A DNA stretch of 64,000 nucleotides from Streptomyces sp. TLI_105 (GTDB lineage Bacteria; Actinomycetota; Actinomycetes; Streptomycetales; Streptomycetaceae), in NCBI RefSeq assembly GCF_900105415.1, contig NZ_FNSM01000001.1:1116001-1180000 (forward strand). The letters are read 5' to 3'. Under the pieces are notes generated by a model. It was not told where the DNA came from and did no database searches. It saw only the letters and a program-made list of their open reading frames with translations. Below, one piece after another: positions 50,031-58,166 of this stretch (its first letter is position 1; the number at the start of each line of letters is the position of its first letter). The position numbers were made by a program, and so were the translations under genes.

Positions 50031-50665
50031 GCGCGTATCCCTTCCAGGAAGGCGGCGGCGCGCTCGGTGAGGGCCGCGAGCGAGCCGCCCTCGCAGGCGT
50101 CCCCGACGAGGGGGCTGCCGACGCCCAGGGCGGTGGCCCCGGCGGCGAGGTAGGCGGGGGCGTCGGCGGCGCCGATGCCCCCGGTCGGCACGAGGGGGAC
50201 GTCGGGCAGCGGGGCGCGGACGGCCTTGAGGTACTCCGGTCCGCCGGTGGCCGCGGGGAAGAGCTTCACCATCGTGGCGCCCGCCCGCCAGGCGGTGAGG
50301 ATCTCGGTCGGCGTGTACGCGCCGGGCAGCACCGGGACGTCCAGACGGACGGCCTCGGCGATGACCTCGGTGGAGGTGGTCGGGGTGATGAGGTAGGTGG
50401 CCCCGGCCTCGACGGCCGCGTGCGCCTCGGCGGGAGTGGTGACCGTGCCGGCGCCGAGGGCGAGTCCGGGCGGGGCGTCGGCGGCGTACTCGCGGAGGGC
50501 GTCGAGCGCGCCGGGGGTGGTGAGCGTGAACTCGGCGGCACGGACACCGGACGCCCGGAGGGTGTCGGTGACTTCGGCGAAGCGGTCGGCGGAGGTGGAG
50601 CGGAGGATCGCGATGACGGGGACGGCGTCCAGTGCGGCACGCAGCCCGTCGTACGGGGTGGTCAT
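50027..50665 (-). CDS. KDPG/KDPGal aldolase family protein
   Basis: 212 residues (Eda/DgoA family): PVIAILRSTSADRFAEVTDT, EFTLTTPGALDALREYAAD, LGAGTVTTPAEAHAAVEAGA and the Schiff-base lysine in ATMVKLFPAATGGPEYLKAV, then PTGGIGAADAPAYLAAGATA. It cleaves 2-keto-3-deoxy-6-phosphogalactonate (or gluconate) to pyruvate and glyceraldehyde-3-phosphate. Coupled to the kinase gene by ATGA. Confidence 0.93.
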   Translation of the reverse strand: MTTPYDGLRAALDAVPVIAILRSTSADRFAEVTDTLRASGVRAAEFTLTTPGALDALREYAADAPPGLALGAGTVTTPAEAHAAVEAGATYLITPTTSTEVIAEAVRLDVPVLPGAYTPTEILTAWRAGATMVKLFPAATGGPEYLKAVRAPLPDVPLVPTGGIGAADAPAYLAAGATALGVGSPLVGDACEGGSLAALTERAAAFLEGIRA

Positions 50666-50757
50666 GGCGTGAGGTGCTGCTTCCTTCGAGGTGGGGGCGG
50701 GGGCGGGGCGGCCGCGCCCGTCGGGGCGCGCGGCCCTGACGGCCCGGGGACCGGGGG

Positions 50758-51663
50758 CTAGTGGTCGGCGTACGGCGTGGTCGGGAGGCCCGTCGGCCCC
50801 GGGCGGCAGGCGAAGAGGCGGCCCGCGTCGGGTTCGGCGCGCAGCCGGTCCTCGTCGAGGCCGACGGCCGCCGTCGTGATGACCAGGACGTCGAGTCCGG
50901 GTCCGGCGAAGGCGCAGCTCGTCACGTGGGAGGCGGGCACCTCCACGCGCGCGTGGAGGGTGCCGTCGGCGTCGTACGCGAGGACTTCGCCGCCTCCCCA
51001 GACGGCGACCCAGACCCGGCCCTCGCTGTCGACGGTGAGGCCGTCGGGGACGCCCCGGTCGAGGACGGCGAAGGGGCGGCGGTCGCTCAGGGCGCCGGTC
51101 TCCGGGTCGTAGGCGAAGACGTCGACGCGGCCGGTGGGGCTGTCCGCGTAGTAGAGCCGGGTGCCGTCGGGGCTCCAGCCGAGGCCGTTGGAGATGGTGA
51201 CGGAGTCGAGCAGGGTGACGAGCCCGTCGCGGTCGAGGCGGTAGAGCGCGCCGGCGCCGGGGCTCTCGTCGTACGCCATGGTTCCGGCGAGGAGCCGGCC
51301 CGCGGGGTCGACGGCGGCGTCGTTCATGCGGCGCGGGAGGCCGTCGTCGGGGAGGACGGGCGCGGCCAGTTCGACGGCCTCGGTGACGGGCCGGCCGTCC
51401 GCCAGGTGCAGGAACGAGGTGCCCGCGGCGGCGAGGAGGGCGCCGGAGGCGCAGGGCAGGACGGCGCCGACGGGCCGGTCGAAGCGGAGGGTGCCGAGGA
51501 GCGCGAGGTCGGGCACGTGCGCGTCCGTCGTCAGGGCGGCCCGGTGGACGAGTCCTTCGGGGATGTCCACCCAGAGCAGTTCCTGGCGCCGGGCGTCCCA
51601 GACGGGTCCTTCCGTCAGGCGTCCGGGCAGGGGGGAGCAGGGTACGGCCCTGAGGTGGTGCAT
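50758..51663 (-). CDS. SMP-30/gluconolactonase family protein (candidate galactonolactonase)
   Basis: 301 residues from ATG 51663. Six-bladed propeller motifs: LTEGPVWDARRQELLWVDI, MNDAAVDPAGRLLAGTMAYD, TISNGLGWSPDGTRLYYADS, GVPDGLTVDSEGRVWVAVW. Metal ligands Glu (EGP), Asn (SNG) and Asp (PDG) are all present. It would open the aldono-lactone made by the SDR dehydrogenase. First gene of the minus-strand De Ley-Doudoroff set; divergent from the ROK gene. Confidence 0.9.
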   Translation of the reverse strand: MHHLRAVPCSPLPGRLTEGPVWDARRQELLWVDIPEGLVHRAALTTDAHVPDLALLGTLRFDRPVGAVLPCASGALLAAAGTSFLHLADGRPVTEAVELAAPVLPDDGLPRRMNDAAVDPAGRLLAGTMAYDESPGAGALYRLDRDGLVTLLDSVTISNGLGWSPDGTRLYYADSPTGRVDVFAYDPETGALSDRRPFAVLDRGVPDGLTVDSEGRVWVAVWGGGEVLAYDADGTLHARVEVPASHVTSCAFAGPGLDVLVITTAAVGLDEDRLRAEPDAGRLFACRPGPTGLPTTPYADH

Positions 51664-51806
51664 CTGGCCTCCTCGGTCGGCGACTGGTGCGGCGCGAGAA
51701 AAACTACGGGTTCGTCTAACGGTTGTAAATAATGCGCCCTCCTCTTCTTCCAACCCTTCGAATAAGATCCCGGGTGGATGGGCAGGCCGAGCGGAGGACA
51801 GCACAG
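51664..51806. promoter_or_regulatory. divergent promoter region, lactonase / ROK regulator
   Basis: A markedly AT-rich stretch (GGTTGTAAATAATGCG near 51720-51736 and CTTCGAATAAGATC near 51756-51769) in the gap between divergent genes. It must hold the promoters of the galactonate operon and the ROK gene. No clean palindrome was seen. Confidence 0.45.
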
Positions 51807-53060
51807 GTGATCAAGCGGACGTCGCAGGAGATTCGCCGCCTCAACCGCTTCGAGGTCCTGCGGCGCTTCTACGCGGGACCGGGCGCGATGAGCCGTCAGG
51901 ACCTGGCGGCGGCGACCGGGCTCTCCTTCGCCACCGTCGCCAACCTCACCGCCGAGCTCCTGGAGGCCGGCGTCCTCGTCGAGGCGGGCCACGAGGACTC
52001 CAGCGGCGGCCGGCCCCGCGCGCGGCTCGCCGTCAACGCCGAGCGGGGCGCGCTGATCGGCGTCGACATCGCCGAGACCTCGGTCCACGCCGAGCTCTTC
52101 GACCTGGCCCTGGAGGTCCGGCACTCCGTCGAGCGCCCGCTCCCCCCGGGCGAGGTCCGGCCCGCCGACGTGGTCGAGGAGCTCGCCGCGTGCGTCGAGG
52201 AGCTCCTGGACGGCTCCGGCGTGCCCCGCGAGCGGATCCTCGGGGCCGGCGTGAGCGTGCCGGGCATGGTGGAGCGCGAGGGCGGCGTCTCGTCGTACTC
52301 CCCGTACTGGTCCTGGCGCGAGGTGCCGCTGCGGTCCCTGCTCGACGAGCGCCTCGGGCTCCCCCTCTGGCTCGACAACCCGCTGCGCGCCAGCACGGTC
52401 GCCGAGCTGTGGTTCGGCGCCGGGCGGGAGGTCGACGACCTGGTGGTGGTCACCCTGCGCGCCGGCGTCGGCGCCGGGATCGCGATCGGCGGCCGGCTCT
52501 ACCGGGGCTTCACCAACAGCGCCGGCGAGTGGGGCCACACCTGCCTCGCCGTCGACGGCCGGCTGTGCACCTGCGGCAACCGGGGCTGCGTGGAGGCGTA
52601 CGTCAGCACCCGGGGGATCGCCCGGACCTGGCGCGAACTCGCCCCCGACGACACGCGGGCGGCGGGGACGGACGACGCGGCGACGGTCGCCGCCCTGGCC
52701 CGTGCGGCGGCGGAGCGGGACCCGGTGGCCGAGGCCGTCGTCGACCGGACCGCGCGCCACCTGGGCGCGGCGGTCGCCAATCTGCTGAACCTGCTGAACC
52801 CCCGGGTGCTCGTCCTCGGCAACCAGGTCGTGGACCTGCTCGGCGAGCGCCTGCTGAGCGCCACGTACGAGGCGGTCACCCGGCACGTCCTGCCGCTGCC
52901 GCACCGGGCGGCGACCCTGCGGCGCAGCGCGGTGCCGCACAACGCGGTCACACGGGGCGCGGCCGCCTTCGCCCTGGAGGGCTTCCTCGACGACCGGGAG
53001 GTCTTCGGCCCGGTCAGCCGCATGCGCCAGCCGCGCGAACGCCGGGACACGGGTGCGTGA
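51807..53060 (+). CDS. ROK-family transcriptional regulator (probable galactonate-pathway regulator)
   Basis: 417 residues from GTG 51807 (GGAGGA upstream). Winged helix-turn-helix SQEIRRLNRFEVLRRFYAGP, then LAAATGLSFATVANLTAELL. ROK domain: LIGVDIAETSVHAELFDLAL, VVTLRAGVGAGIAIGGRLYR, zinc motif CTCGNRGCVEAYVSTRG and NLLNLLNPRVLVLGNQVVDL. Divergent from the SMP-30/aldolase/kinase/dehydrogenase/dehydratase set, which it probably represses. Confidence 0.9.
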   Translation: MIKRTSQEIRRLNRFEVLRRFYAGPGAMSRQDLAAATGLSFATVANLTAELLEAGVLVEAGHEDSSGGRPRARLAVNAERGALIGVDIAETSVHAELFDLALEVRHSVERPLPPGEVRPADVVEELAACVEELLDGSGVPRERILGAGVSVPGMVEREGGVSSYSPYWSWREVPLRSLLDERLGLPLWLDNPLRASTVAELWFGAGREVDDLVVVTLRAGVGAGIAIGGRLYRGFTNSAGEWGHTCLAVDGRLCTCGNRGCVEAYVSTRGIARTWRELAPDDTRAAGTDDAATVAALARAAAERDPVAEAVVDRTARHLGAAVANLLNLLNPRVLVLGNQVVDLLGERLLSATYEAVTRHVLPLPHRAATLRRSAVPHNAVTRGAAAFALEGFLDDREVFGPVSRMRQPRERRDTGA

Positions 53061-53079
53061 CGACGGCCGCCGAGGCGGC

Positions 53080-53850
53080 TCAGCGCCCCGCCCGATACCC
53101 CAACCGGGCCGAGAGTTCGCCCGCGCCCCTGACGGCGAGGGCGGTGAGTTCGTTCTCCCGGTCCTCGCTCCAGCGGTGCACCGGCACGGAGACGGACAGC
53201 GCCGCGACGACCCGGCCGGAGCGGTCCCGTACGGGTGCGGCGACACAGCTGACGTCGGGGTTGGACTCCTGCTGCTCGACGGCGACCCCGAGGATCCGGA
53301 TCTCCGCGAGGGCGGCCCGCAGCGCGTCCGGGTCGGTGAGGCTCCGGGGCGTCATGGCGACGAGTTCGCGCCCTTCGAGGCGCTCGTCGAGCTCGTCCTC
53401 GGGGAGCGTGGCGAGCAGCATCTTGCCGACGGCCGTGCAGTGGGCGGGCAGCCGGCGGCCGGCCGCCGAGACCATCCGTACCGCATGGGTGGAGTCCACC
53501 TTGGCGACGTAGATGACGTCCGTGTCCTCCAGGAGGGCGACGTGGACGGTCTCGCCGCAGGTGTCCGCCACCTCGCGGGCCACTTCCCGGCCCTCGGCCG
53601 CGAGGTCGAGCTGCTCCGCGTACCGGCTGCCGAGCTGGTACGTGCGGACGCCGAGCCGGTAGCGGCCGGGCTGTTCCGGCACCGGGACGAGGTAGTTGCG
53701 GGCGGTCAGGGTGGTGACCAGCTCGTGGGTGGTGGTGCGCGGCAGCCCGAGCCTGCGGGTGATCTCGGGGGCGGACAGCGTGCCGCCGCCCTCGAGGAAG
53801 AGTTCCAGTATGTCGAATGCCCTGGTCACCGCGGGTACGAGTCGTCCCAT
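53080..53850 (-). CDS. IclR-family transcriptional regulator
   Basis: 256 residues from ATG 53850. Winged helix-turn-helix PAVTRAFDILELFLEGGGTL, APEITRRLGLPRTTTHELVT. Effector domain: TVHVALLEDTDVIYVAKVDS, HCTAVGKMLLATLPEDELDE, ESNPDVSCVAAPVRDRSGRV. Divergent from the enolase-superfamily gene, its likely target, with a 174-bp gap. Convergent with the ROK gene. Confidence 0.92.
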   Translation of the reverse strand: MGRLVPAVTRAFDILELFLEGGGTLSAPEITRRLGLPRTTTHELVTTLTARNYLVPVPEQPGRYRLGVRTYQLGSRYAEQLDLAAEGREVAREVADTCGETVHVALLEDTDVIYVAKVDSTHAVRMVSAAGRRLPAHCTAVGKMLLATLPEDELDERLEGRELVAMTPRSLTDPDALRAALAEIRILGVAVEQQESNPDVSCVAAPVRDRSGRVVAALSVSVPVHRWSEDRENELTALAVRGAGELSARLGYRAGR

Positions 53851-54024
53851 GGCCCCCCACCTCACGCTCGCGCTGTTCGATATTCCGTACCACGACCGAA
53901 ATCGCGGACAGAGAGTAGCGCGGGCGCACCCCCGTCGACATCCCCGTGGGCCGCCGCCCACGGTCACGCCACCGTCCCGCCGTCCCGCCGGACGGTGTCC
54001 GGCATCGCGAATGGAGCAAGCACC

Positions 54025-55179
54025 GTGCGCATCACGGGAATCACCACTCATGTCGTCGGCACGCCCTGGCGCAACCTGACGTACGTCCTGGTCCACACGG
54101 ACGAGGGGCTGACCGGCGTCGGCGAGACCCGCATGCTCGGCCGCACCGACGCCCTGCTCGGGTATCTCCGCGAGGCGGAGGCGAACCACATCGCGGGCTC
54201 CGACCCGTTCGCCGTGGAGGATCTCGTCCGGCGCATGAAGTACGGGGACTTCGGGCGGGCCGGCGAGATCGTCATGTCCGGGATCGCGGTGGTGGAGACG
54301 GCCTGCTGGGACATCAAGGGCAAGGCGCTCGGCGTGCCCGTCTGGCAGTTGCTCGGCGGGAAGGTCACCGACCGGGTCAAGGCCTATGCCAACGGCTGGT
54401 ACACCACCGAGCGCACCCCGGAGGCCTACCACGCGGCGGCCCGTGCGGTCGTGGCGCGCGGCTACCGCGCCCTGAAGATCGACCCGTTCGGGAACGGCCA
54501 CCACGAGCTGGACGCCGAGCGCTCGCGGGAGGCGGTCGCGCTGATCGAGGCCGTCCGGGACGCGGTCGGCCCGGACACCGAGCTCATGGTGGAGATGCAC
54601 GGCCGCTTCTCCCCCGCGACGGCGGTCCGGCTCGCGCGCGAACTGACGCCGTTCCGGCCCGCCTGGCTGGAGGAGCCGGTGCCGCCGGAGAACCTCAAGG
54701 CCCTGCGGAAGGTCGCCGACAAGGTGGACCTGCCGATCGCGACCGGTGAACGGATCCACGACCGGATCGAGTTCCGCGAGCTGTTCGAGTCGCAGGCGGC
54801 GGACATCGTGCAGCCCGACGTCGGGCACATCGGCGGCATCCTGGAGGCCAGGAAGCTCGCGGCGACCGCCGAGACCCACTACGTCCTCGTCGCCCCGCAC
54901 AACGTCGGCGGGTCGGTGCTGACGGCCGCGAGCCTGCAACTCGCCGCCTGTACGCCCAACTTCAAGGTCCTGGAGCATTTCAACGACTTCGCCGACGCGG
55001 AGATCAAGAAGGTCGTGCGCGGCGCGCCGGAGGTGGACCCGGAGACCGGCTGCTTCACGGTCTCCCACGCGCCCGGCCTCGGCGTCGAGCTCGACGTGGA
55101 CGCGGCGGCCGAGTTCCCGCAGCAGCGGGCCCGGTTCGACCTGTGGGCCGAGGGCTGGGAGCGGAGGCGGCCGGCATGA
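54025..55179 (+). CDS. mandelate racemase/enolase-superfamily sugar-acid dehydratase
   Basis: 384 residues from GTG 54025 (TGGAGCAAGCACC before it). Motifs: VETACWDIKGKALGVPVWQL, KxD-type RALKIDPFGNGHHELD, metal ligands ELMVEMHGRFSP, AWLEEPVPPEN and IATGERIHDRIEF, then DIVQPDVGHIGGILEARKLA and LVAPHNVGGSVLTAASLQLA. It clearly dehydrates an aldonic acid of the galactonate/gluconate kind, but the exact substrate is not readable. It differs from the dgoD at 47050. Coupled to a zinc dehydrogenase by ATGA. Confidence 0.88.
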   Translation: MRITGITTHVVGTPWRNLTYVLVHTDEGLTGVGETRMLGRTDALLGYLREAEANHIAGSDPFAVEDLVRRMKYGDFGRAGEIVMSGIAVVETACWDIKGKALGVPVWQLLGGKVTDRVKAYANGWYTTERTPEAYHAAARAVVARGYRALKIDPFGNGHHELDAERSREAVALIEAVRDAVGPDTELMVEMHGRFSPATAVRLARELTPFRPAWLEEPVPPENLKALRKVADKVDLPIATGERIHDRIEFRELFESQAADIVQPDVGHIGGILEARKLAATAETHYVLVAPHNVGGSVLTAASLQLAACTPNFKVLEHFNDFADAEIKKVVRGAPEVDPETGCFTVSHAPGLGVELDVDAAAEFPQQRARFDLWAEGWERRRPA

Positions 55180-56198
55180 GCCCCGCGTCCAGTCGCGCCG
55201 TCGTCGTCGACCGGCCCGGTGAGCACCGGCTCGTCGAGCGGGAGCTCCCCGTCCCCGGCCCGGGCGAGGTCCGCGTGCGGGTCGCCGTCGCCGGGATCTG
55301 CATGAGCGACCGGGAACTGTACGAGGGCCGCCGTGCCCCCGGTTACGTCCGCTACCCGGTGGTCCCCGGGCACGAGTGGTCCGGCACCGTCGAGGCCGTC
55401 GGGCCCGGCACCGACACGGCGCTGCTCGGCCGGCCGTGCGTCGCCGAGGGCTTCCGGGCCTGCGGGGTGTGCGAGCGGTGCCGGTACGGGGAGACCAGCC
55501 TGTGCGCGGCCGGGTACGCGGAGACCGGCTTCACCGAACCGGGCGCCTTCGCCGACCATCTGGTGGTACCCGCCCGGCTGCTGCACCCGCTGCCGGACGG
55601 GGTGGACCCGCGGGCCGCGGCCCTGGTCGAACCGGCCGCCATCGTCGCCGCCGCGGTACGGGCGGGGCGGCCGCGGCCGGGCGAGCGGATCGCCGTCGTG
55701 GGCGCCGGAACGCTCGGGCTGCTCGCCGTCCAGTGGCTCGCCGCCGCCTCCCCCGCCGAACTGACCGTCGTGGATCCGCGTACCGAACGGGCGGCGCGGG
55801 CCCTGGGCTTCGGGGCGGGCCGGACGGTCACCCCGAAGGAGGCGGAGGGCGACGCCGGCCGTTTCGACCTGGTCGTCGAGACCGCCGGGGCGCCCACCAC
55901 GGCGGCCTCCTCCTGCCTGCTGGCCCGCCGGGGCGGCAGGGTGGTGCTCACCGGCATGTTCGGGGCGGGTGCCGTCGGGATCGATCCGGTGCACCTGTCC
56001 GTGAGCCAGCTGGAGATCCGCAGCGTCTTCGGCGCCCCTTCGGCCGCCTGGGCCGACGCGGTCCGCGCCCTCTCCCTGGGGCTGCTCGACCCGGCCCCGC
56101 TCGTCACCCACGAGTTCCCGCTGGAACGGTTCGGCGAGGCGCTCGCCCTGGTGGGCGGCGGCGACCCGGGCACGGGCAAGGTCCTGCTGCGCCCCTGA
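55176..56198 (+). CDS. zinc-binding alcohol/sugar dehydrogenase (MDR superfamily)
   Basis: 340 residues, ATG overlapping the previous stop. Catalytic zinc ligands in AGICMSDRELYEG (Cys) and VPGHEWSGTVEAV (His-Glu); structural zinc cysteines in FRACGVCERCRYGETSLC (four Cys). Cofactor site RIAVVGAGTLGLLAVQWLA. It resembles sorbitol or galactitol dehydrogenases and threonine dehydrogenase. It probably oxidises a sugar or sugar alcohol in the same pathway as the coupled dehydratase. Confidence 0.88.
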   Translation: MSPASSRAVVVDRPGEHRLVERELPVPGPGEVRVRVAVAGICMSDRELYEGRRAPGYVRYPVVPGHEWSGTVEAVGPGTDTALLGRPCVAEGFRACGVCERCRYGETSLCAAGYAETGFTEPGAFADHLVVPARLLHPLPDGVDPRAAALVEPAAIVAAAVRAGRPRPGERIAVVGAGTLGLLAVQWLAAASPAELTVVDPRTERAARALGFGAGRTVTPKEAEGDAGRFDLVVETAGAPTTAASSCLLARRGGRVVLTGMFGAGAVGIDPVHLSVSQLEIRSVFGAPSAAWADAVRALSLGLLDPAPLVTHEFPLERFGEALALVGGGDPGTGKVLLRP

Positions 56199-56215
56199 GC
56201 CCGGTGCCCCGCCCC

Positions 56216-56509
56216 TCAGTCGGCCTCCGGTTCGGCGAGCAGGTCGTCGGCGAGGGTGAGGCGCGTCTCGGGGAAGTACTCCGCGATCGCCTCGCGCATC
56301 ATCTCCTCGCCCTCCGGGTCGGGGGTCCCGCACTTCTCCCGCGTCTCGCGGTCGGGCCGGCGGGCGTACGCCACCCAGGTGCCGTCGTCCGCCCGGTGCA
56401 GCCGGGAGCCGTAGCTGCCGCACTCCTGGTGGATCGCCATGGTCACCCGGTGCCAGCCGTCGGCGAGCAGTTGCTCCTTGCCCGGCCTCACCCGCCACCG
56501 GTACACCAC
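56216..56509 (-). CDS. antibiotic biosynthesis monooxygenase (ABM) domain protein
   Basis: About 97 residues; GTG at 56509 or 56506, with GGAGGGCGGAGAG upstream. FAVVYRWRVRPGKEQLLADG then MAIHQECGSYGSRLHRADD and GTWVAYARRPDRETREKC match ABM-fold proteins (ferredoxin-like dimers), which act as quinone or heme-type small monooxygenases or binding proteins. The usual length is about 100. The upstream gap has a CTGAAC-G-GTTCAG palindrome and a TTGACG on the minus strand. Confidence 0.75.
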   Translation of the reverse strand: MVYRWRVRPGKEQLLADGWHRVTMAIHQECGSYGSRLHRADDGTWVAYARRPDRETREKCGTPDPEGEEMMREAIAEYFPETRLTLADDLLAEPEAD

Positions 56510-56600
56510 CGCGAACGTCTCTCCGCCCTCCCTCGTCCCGGCCGGCGGCCCGCGCCGCCCCGGGAAGGAGGGAACTATACCGACCAGTTCACCGTCAAGA

Positions 56601-56613
56601 CTGAACGGTTCAG
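56601..56613. promoter_or_regulatory. CTGAAC-G-GTTCAG palindrome upstream of the ABM gene
   Basis: A 6-bp inverted repeat around a single G, next to TTGACG and TATAGT-like boxes on the minus strand (their spacing of 13 bp is short). A possible operator for the ABM gene. Confidence 0.4.
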
Positions 56614-56637
56614 ACACTGTGGGGGTCGCGCTCCACG

Positions 56638-56651
56638 TCGAATCGCTTCGA
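56638..56651. promoter_or_regulatory. candidate LacI operator 1, TCGAATCGCTTCGA
   Basis: Near-palindrome with central CG in the promoter region of the truncated LacI gene. A second copy in reverse orientation lies at 56739-56752, about 100 bp away, an arrangement that would allow looping. Confidence 0.5.
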
Positions 56652-56738
56652 CATCGCGTCGCCCACGGCCTGGACACCTCAACTCCCCCCGCGTTACGGT
56701 CGGCTCGGGTCGCCCGAGCGATCACTCGACGGGCCGCG

Positions 56739-56752
56739 TCGAAGCGATTCAC
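56739..56752. promoter_or_regulatory. candidate LacI operator 2, TCGAAGCGATTCAC
   Basis: Reverse complement of operator 1 at 13 of 14 positions, ending just before the first in-frame ATG of the LacI gene. Likely an autoregulatory site of that protein. Confidence 0.5.
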
Positions 56753-56788
56753 ATGGGCGCACCACCGTCCTGGCCGCGGGGAGAACGG

Positions 56789-57529
56789 ATGGTCACCCTT
56801 GCCGAGGTTGCCCGGCACGCCGGAGTGTCGGCGAGCACGGTGAGCTACGTCCTCAGCGGCAAGCGGCCCATCTCGGACCCCACCCGGCAGCGGGTGCGGG
56901 CCAGCATCGAGCGGCTCGGCCACCAGCCCCACGCGGGCGCCCGCGCGCTGGCCAGCAGCCGGTCCCGGATCATCGCGCTCATGGTGCCGCTGCGCACCGA
57001 CATGTACGTGCCGGTGATGCTGGAGATCGCGGTCGCCGTCGCCACGACCGCCCGCGCCCACGGCTACGACGTCCTGCTCCTCACCGGCGAGGAGGGCCCG
57101 TCGGCGCTTCGCCGGGTCACCGGCAGCGGCCTCGCCGAGGCGGTGATCCTGATGGACGTGCAGCTCGACGACGAGCGACTGCCCGTGCTGCGCGTGGCGG
57201 GTCCGCCGTCCGTCCTGGTCGGACTCCCCGCCGATCCGGCCGGGTTGAACTGCGTCGATCTCGACTTCGCGGCGGCCGGCACCCTGTGCGTGGAGCACCT
57301 GGCGGGCCTCGGGCACCGGGAGGTCGCGGTGATCGGCGAGTCCCCCGGTGTGTACGCACGGCACACGGGCTTCGCCGAGCGGACCCTGCGCGGGCTGCGG
57401 GGCCGGGCGGCCGAGCTGGGCGTCCGGCTGTTGCACCGGCCGTGCGAGGGCGACCACGACGCGGTGGCGGGGGTGCTCGCGCGGATCCTCGACGAACGGC
57501 CATGTGGTGGGCGCCGTCGGGGGCGGTGA
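56789..57529 (+). pseudogene. LacI-family regulator truncated at its 3' end
   Basis: The 5' part is intact: ATG 56789 after GGGGAGAACGG, helix-turn-helix MVTLAEVARHAGVSASTVSY, hinge GARALASSRSRIIALMVPLR, and an effector domain as far as VLARILDERP. At about 57491-57503 the LacI similarity ends abruptly; the frame reads a few foreign codons (CGGRRRGR) and stops at 57529. About 246 of the usual 335-345 residues remain, so inducer binding and dimerisation should be lost, though the DNA-binding part could still be made. Confidence 0.8.
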
Positions 57530-57950
57530 GGAAGGCGGTGCCCTTGCGGCCGGCCTCGGTGAGGGGCCGTCCGTCGGCGTCGCGGAACTCCAGGGTCCAG
57601 GGCTTCGAGCGGTCCAGGCGCAACCGGAGTGGTCCTGAGGCGAGTTCGACGACGGGGCCGTCCTCGTGGACGGTGCCGGACCCGGGGGCGTCCGGGGAGA
57701 GGGCGAAGTCCGGGCCCCGGTGGGCCTTTCCGGCGTGGTGGGTGACGCGGACGCCGATGACGCCCTCGGCGGGTGCGTGGCACTCCACGGTCAGGAGGGC
57801 CGAGTTCAGGGTGTCGCCGCAGGTGGCGACGTGCTTGACGGAGGCGTGGGCGGTGAAGCGGTCGACTTCCGCGCGCAGATCGCGGACTTCGGTGGCGTAC
57901 GAGGCGTGGACGCCCTCGCGCATCAGCCAGAAGCCGTCGGTGAACTTCAT
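57489..57950 (-). pseudogene. GH31 alpha-xylosidase (YicI-like), only the N-terminal about 154 residues remain
   Basis: ATG 57950 begins MKFTDGFWLMREGVHASYAT, the conserved start of actinobacterial alpha-xylosidase YicI, continuing with EVRDLRAEVDRFTAHASVKH, GVIGVRVTHHAGKAHRGPDF and FRDADGRPLTEAGRKGTAFL. Similarity stops at AVRR (57489-57500), exactly where the convergent LacI gene is also cut. The catalytic (beta/alpha)8 barrel (about 600 residues more) is missing, so the enzyme is dead. Its promoter region still carries the motif shared with xylA/xylB. Confidence 0.8.
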
Positions 57951-57994
57951 GCTGGCCCTTGGGACGGGTGGGGACGGGGCTGCTCCGATCCCCC

Positions 57995-58017
57995 AATAGT
58001 TATCCCAGAAAACAAAA
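57995..58017. promoter_or_regulatory. second copy of the candidate XylR operator
   Basis: AATAGTTATC-C-CAGAAAACAAAA is nearly identical to the motif between xylB and xylA (27919-27940). It lies 45 bp upstream of the truncated alpha-xylosidase start, which fits a xylose/xyloglucan regulon. A LacI-like half-palindrome GAAAGCGCTTGC follows at about 58057. Confidence 0.65.
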
Positions 58018-58166
58018 CCGGGAACCAGACCCCCGGCCGCCGGGCCCTCGATCGAGAAAGCGCTTGCGCGATCCATTGACGAAACACGAACGCCCCCTTA
58101 GCTTCATGCCCGTTGCACTTCGTACGTCATATATGAGACGCGATACACGAGATCTGAGAGTGCTCC

